Shown piece after piece: positions 62,467-64,000 of a DNA stretch of 64,000 nucleotides. Both the position numbers and the translations under genes were made by a program. This stretch comes from a virus. The DNA lies in the IMG/VR virus record IMGVR_UViG_3300013005_000001, positions 1 through 64,000 of that record. One strand, 5' to 3'. The notes under the pieces are model-generated. The model saw only the letters and a list, made by a program, of their open reading frames with translations, searched no databases and was not told the origin of the DNA. Positions within the stretch are counted from its first letter, which is position 1. The number at the start of each line of letters is the position of its first letter.

Positions 62467-64000
62467 ATGACGCAAAATAGAACATTTAATGTTGATGATT
62501 ATATAAGGGTATCTCCATTTATAGAACAGGGCCCATACCGTGATTCGATACAAAATTTAACTGAACGCCTTAAAAAAGCTAGGCTAGAAAACTCTATAGC
62601 AACAATAAGAAATGTTCAATCTACAAGATCATTAAGTCCATCTAGAGCAGCAAAAACTTTTGGGTCTGGAACATTAAGTGTAGGTCAAGTTTTAAACCAA
62701 AGTTTTCCATCTTATGGACAGCTATTTGGAAAATCTATCTATGCATTTACAAGCCCGGAAGGATGGGATGATTCCATAGATCAAATTTTTGGAATGTTTG
62801 GGTCTCTTAGTACCATGGACACAGCAGCTTTTCAAATGGCTCTTGATCCTAATGAAGTTCCGAAAAACGCCGGCGCTACAACCACGCATCAAGATGTAAT
62901 GGAGGCATTAACAGGAGACGTAAGGCAAAAAACTAAACTTTTTTCTGGTGATCCTATTCCAGGAGAAACAGTAGGTGGAAAAGTAAAAATTTCAATTCCT
63001 AACCCTCAAGAAATATTTCATCTTAATATGACAAAACCGCCTGGTGGTGGGATTGGAGGTCCTAAAGCTGGATCAGTTCCAGATATTGAAAGAGAAGTAA
63101 AAATTACTGGACATGAACTAACTCACGTGTTAACAGCAGAGGCCGGAACAAGAAACGAAACACTTAAGCAAAATCTCGAGCAGTCTATTGTATCATTAAT
63201 GACTCCCGATAGAGAATCTCATATTAATAGTATCTTTCGTAAGCGCTTTGCTCTTATGACTAGATACCAAAAATTTTTAAAATCACAAGGATTAACCGAA
63301 GAAGAAATATCTGACAGAACTCCTTACACCTTAAAAGAAGATCGAAGTAAAAAAATAGCACAAAGGCTTTCTACATCTGTCGATCCAAAATTAAAACTGT
63401 CAATTAATTCTCCACAAATTCAAGAAATTTTACAAGGCGCAAGAACTTTTATGCACGAAAAAGTTATCGAAGAAGTAACTGCTGAAGTTGGTGGAAATTT
63501 AATCAGTTTAAGATCTGGAAATGTTGAAGATTTAGTTCAAAATATAAGTAAAATTGCTGGGGTAGGTTATTTTGCACCAAGTGCTTGGACTGGATATTCA
63601 AGTGGTGTGCTTGGTAAAGCTAAATCAACTTTAATTCAATTAGCAGATTCCGGCTTGTTAATGGGCGAAAAAGGAGAATCTATGACTAGTGAGGCAGTAG
63701 AACAATTCTTTGAAGCTTCTAAGCAATCTATTTTAGATTTTAGCGGCGCGGCATTTGCTGTTGGAATGGAAGACTCTATTTTATCGCTTCCCGACAGTAT
63801 GGATGGAAAATCTTTGAAAGAATTCAAACAGGCATATTTACGGAGCAATTCGTAAAAGAGTAAGGGAACAAGAAACTACCACAGAATATGTAAAGCGGAA
63901 ATGTCCCCGGCTATTCGAGGAGAACAGATTATAAAACTCGGAATAGAAAGTCTAACAAGAAATAAAAGTGCAGTAAAAATACCTAATGTTGGATATCAAA
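62467..64000 (+). CDS. HExxH-containing protein read through three +1 frameshifts at CGG (right end cut by window)
   Basis: A frame from ATG 62467 runs 458 codons to CGG at 63841; unshifted it stops at 63855. Skipping the C there, and again at 63896 and 63939, keeps the frame open to the window end: AYL-GAIRKRVRE, EYVK-GNVPGYSRR and DYKT-GIESLTRNK. Residues about 215-225 read ITGHELTHVLTAE, an HExxH zinc-protease motif, with further acidic residues as possible ligands. The rest is helical, Ser/Lys-rich. Likely a large virion protein with a protease-like domain, perhaps injected; function inferred. Confidence 0.75.
63841..63844 (+). other. +1 frameshift site CGGA (site 7)
   Basis: Codons TTA CGG AGC; skipping C gives GGA GCA ATT CGT. 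First of three sites within 100 bases. Confidence 0.82.
63896..63899 (+). other. +1 frameshift site CGGA (site 8)
   Basis: In the frame set by site 7 the codons are AAG CGG AAA; skipping C gives GGA AAT GTC CCC GGC. Read without the second shift the frame stops near 63950 after a jumble (CPRLFEENRL). Confidence 0.8.
63939..63942 (+). other. +1 frameshift site CGGA (site 9)
   Basis: In the frame set by site 8 the codons are ACT CGG AAT; skipping C gives GGA ATA GAA AGT, open to the window end. Confidence 0.78.

Overview
This window is part of a large, AT-rich tailed-phage genome (or a metagenomic contig of one). It starts inside a long run of tail/baseplate genes. It continues through nucleotide metabolism, DNA modification/repair and glycosyltransferase genes, a replication module, a cluster of tiny lysine/alanine-rich proteins, a lysis region, collagen-like tail fibres, and finally a mostly reverse-strand block of accessory and structural genes. 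Several features point to an aquatic actinobacterial host: an MSMEG_6728-type DNA glycosylase, an actinobacterial-style ferredoxin, a B12-dependent monomeric ribonucleotide reductase, ThyX, and the small basic proteins common in aquatic phages. The host assignment is inference; the phage nature is clear from content and gene packing.

Layout. 1-19.4 kb: tail/baseplate and other virion proteins, all forward. 19.5-31.3 kb: class II RNR, ThyX, dCMP deaminase, SNase-like nuclease, glycosylase, deoxyribosyltransferase-like protein, a sulfotransferase-like protein next to a kinase/nucleotidylyltransferase fusion, glycosyltransferases and an endonuclease. 31.3-44.7 kb: DnaB-like helicase, RecB/Cas4-like nucleases, HD protein, archaeo-eukaryotic-type primase, DnaE polymerase, endonuclease, sigma-like factor, RNase H and a dNMP-kinase-like enzyme. 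44.8-48.1 kb: about fifteen tiny basic proteins. 48.1-50.3 kb: glycosyltransferases and a methyltransferase-like protein. 50.3-54.1 kb: peptidase endolysin, small membrane proteins and a 927-residue signal-peptide protein. 54.2-59.9 kb: two collagen-like fibre proteins flanking a reverse-strand 2OG-Fe(II) oxygenase. 59.9-62.4 kb: reverse-strand genes including a ferredoxin. 62.5 kb to the end: a HExxH-containing protein cut by the window edge.

The most striking feature is the CGG codon. Scanning by eye through roughly 20,000 codons I find only ten in-frame CGGs. Eight of them sit exactly where an open reading frame breaks, and in every case skipping the C and reading the following GGA/GGT as glycine (+1 frameshift) restores one continuous, sensible protein. 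A ninth, near the end of the sigma-like gene, is compatible with the same reading. Only one CGG, in the MSMEG_6728-type gene, must be read as ordinary in-frame Arg. Every broken gene in the window breaks at a CGG. The sites affect a virion protein, an endonuclease, a sigma-like factor, a reverse-strand protein (twice) and the right-edge protein (three times within 100 bases). This suggests that CGG acts as a +1 frameshift signal, or that CGGN is decoded as a four-base glycine codon, in this phage and probably its host.

Other regulatory signals include extended -10 boxes six bases before ATG (likely leaderless mRNAs), several strong terminators, a hairpin hiding a Shine-Dalgarno sequence, and an internal start inside the 927-residue protein.
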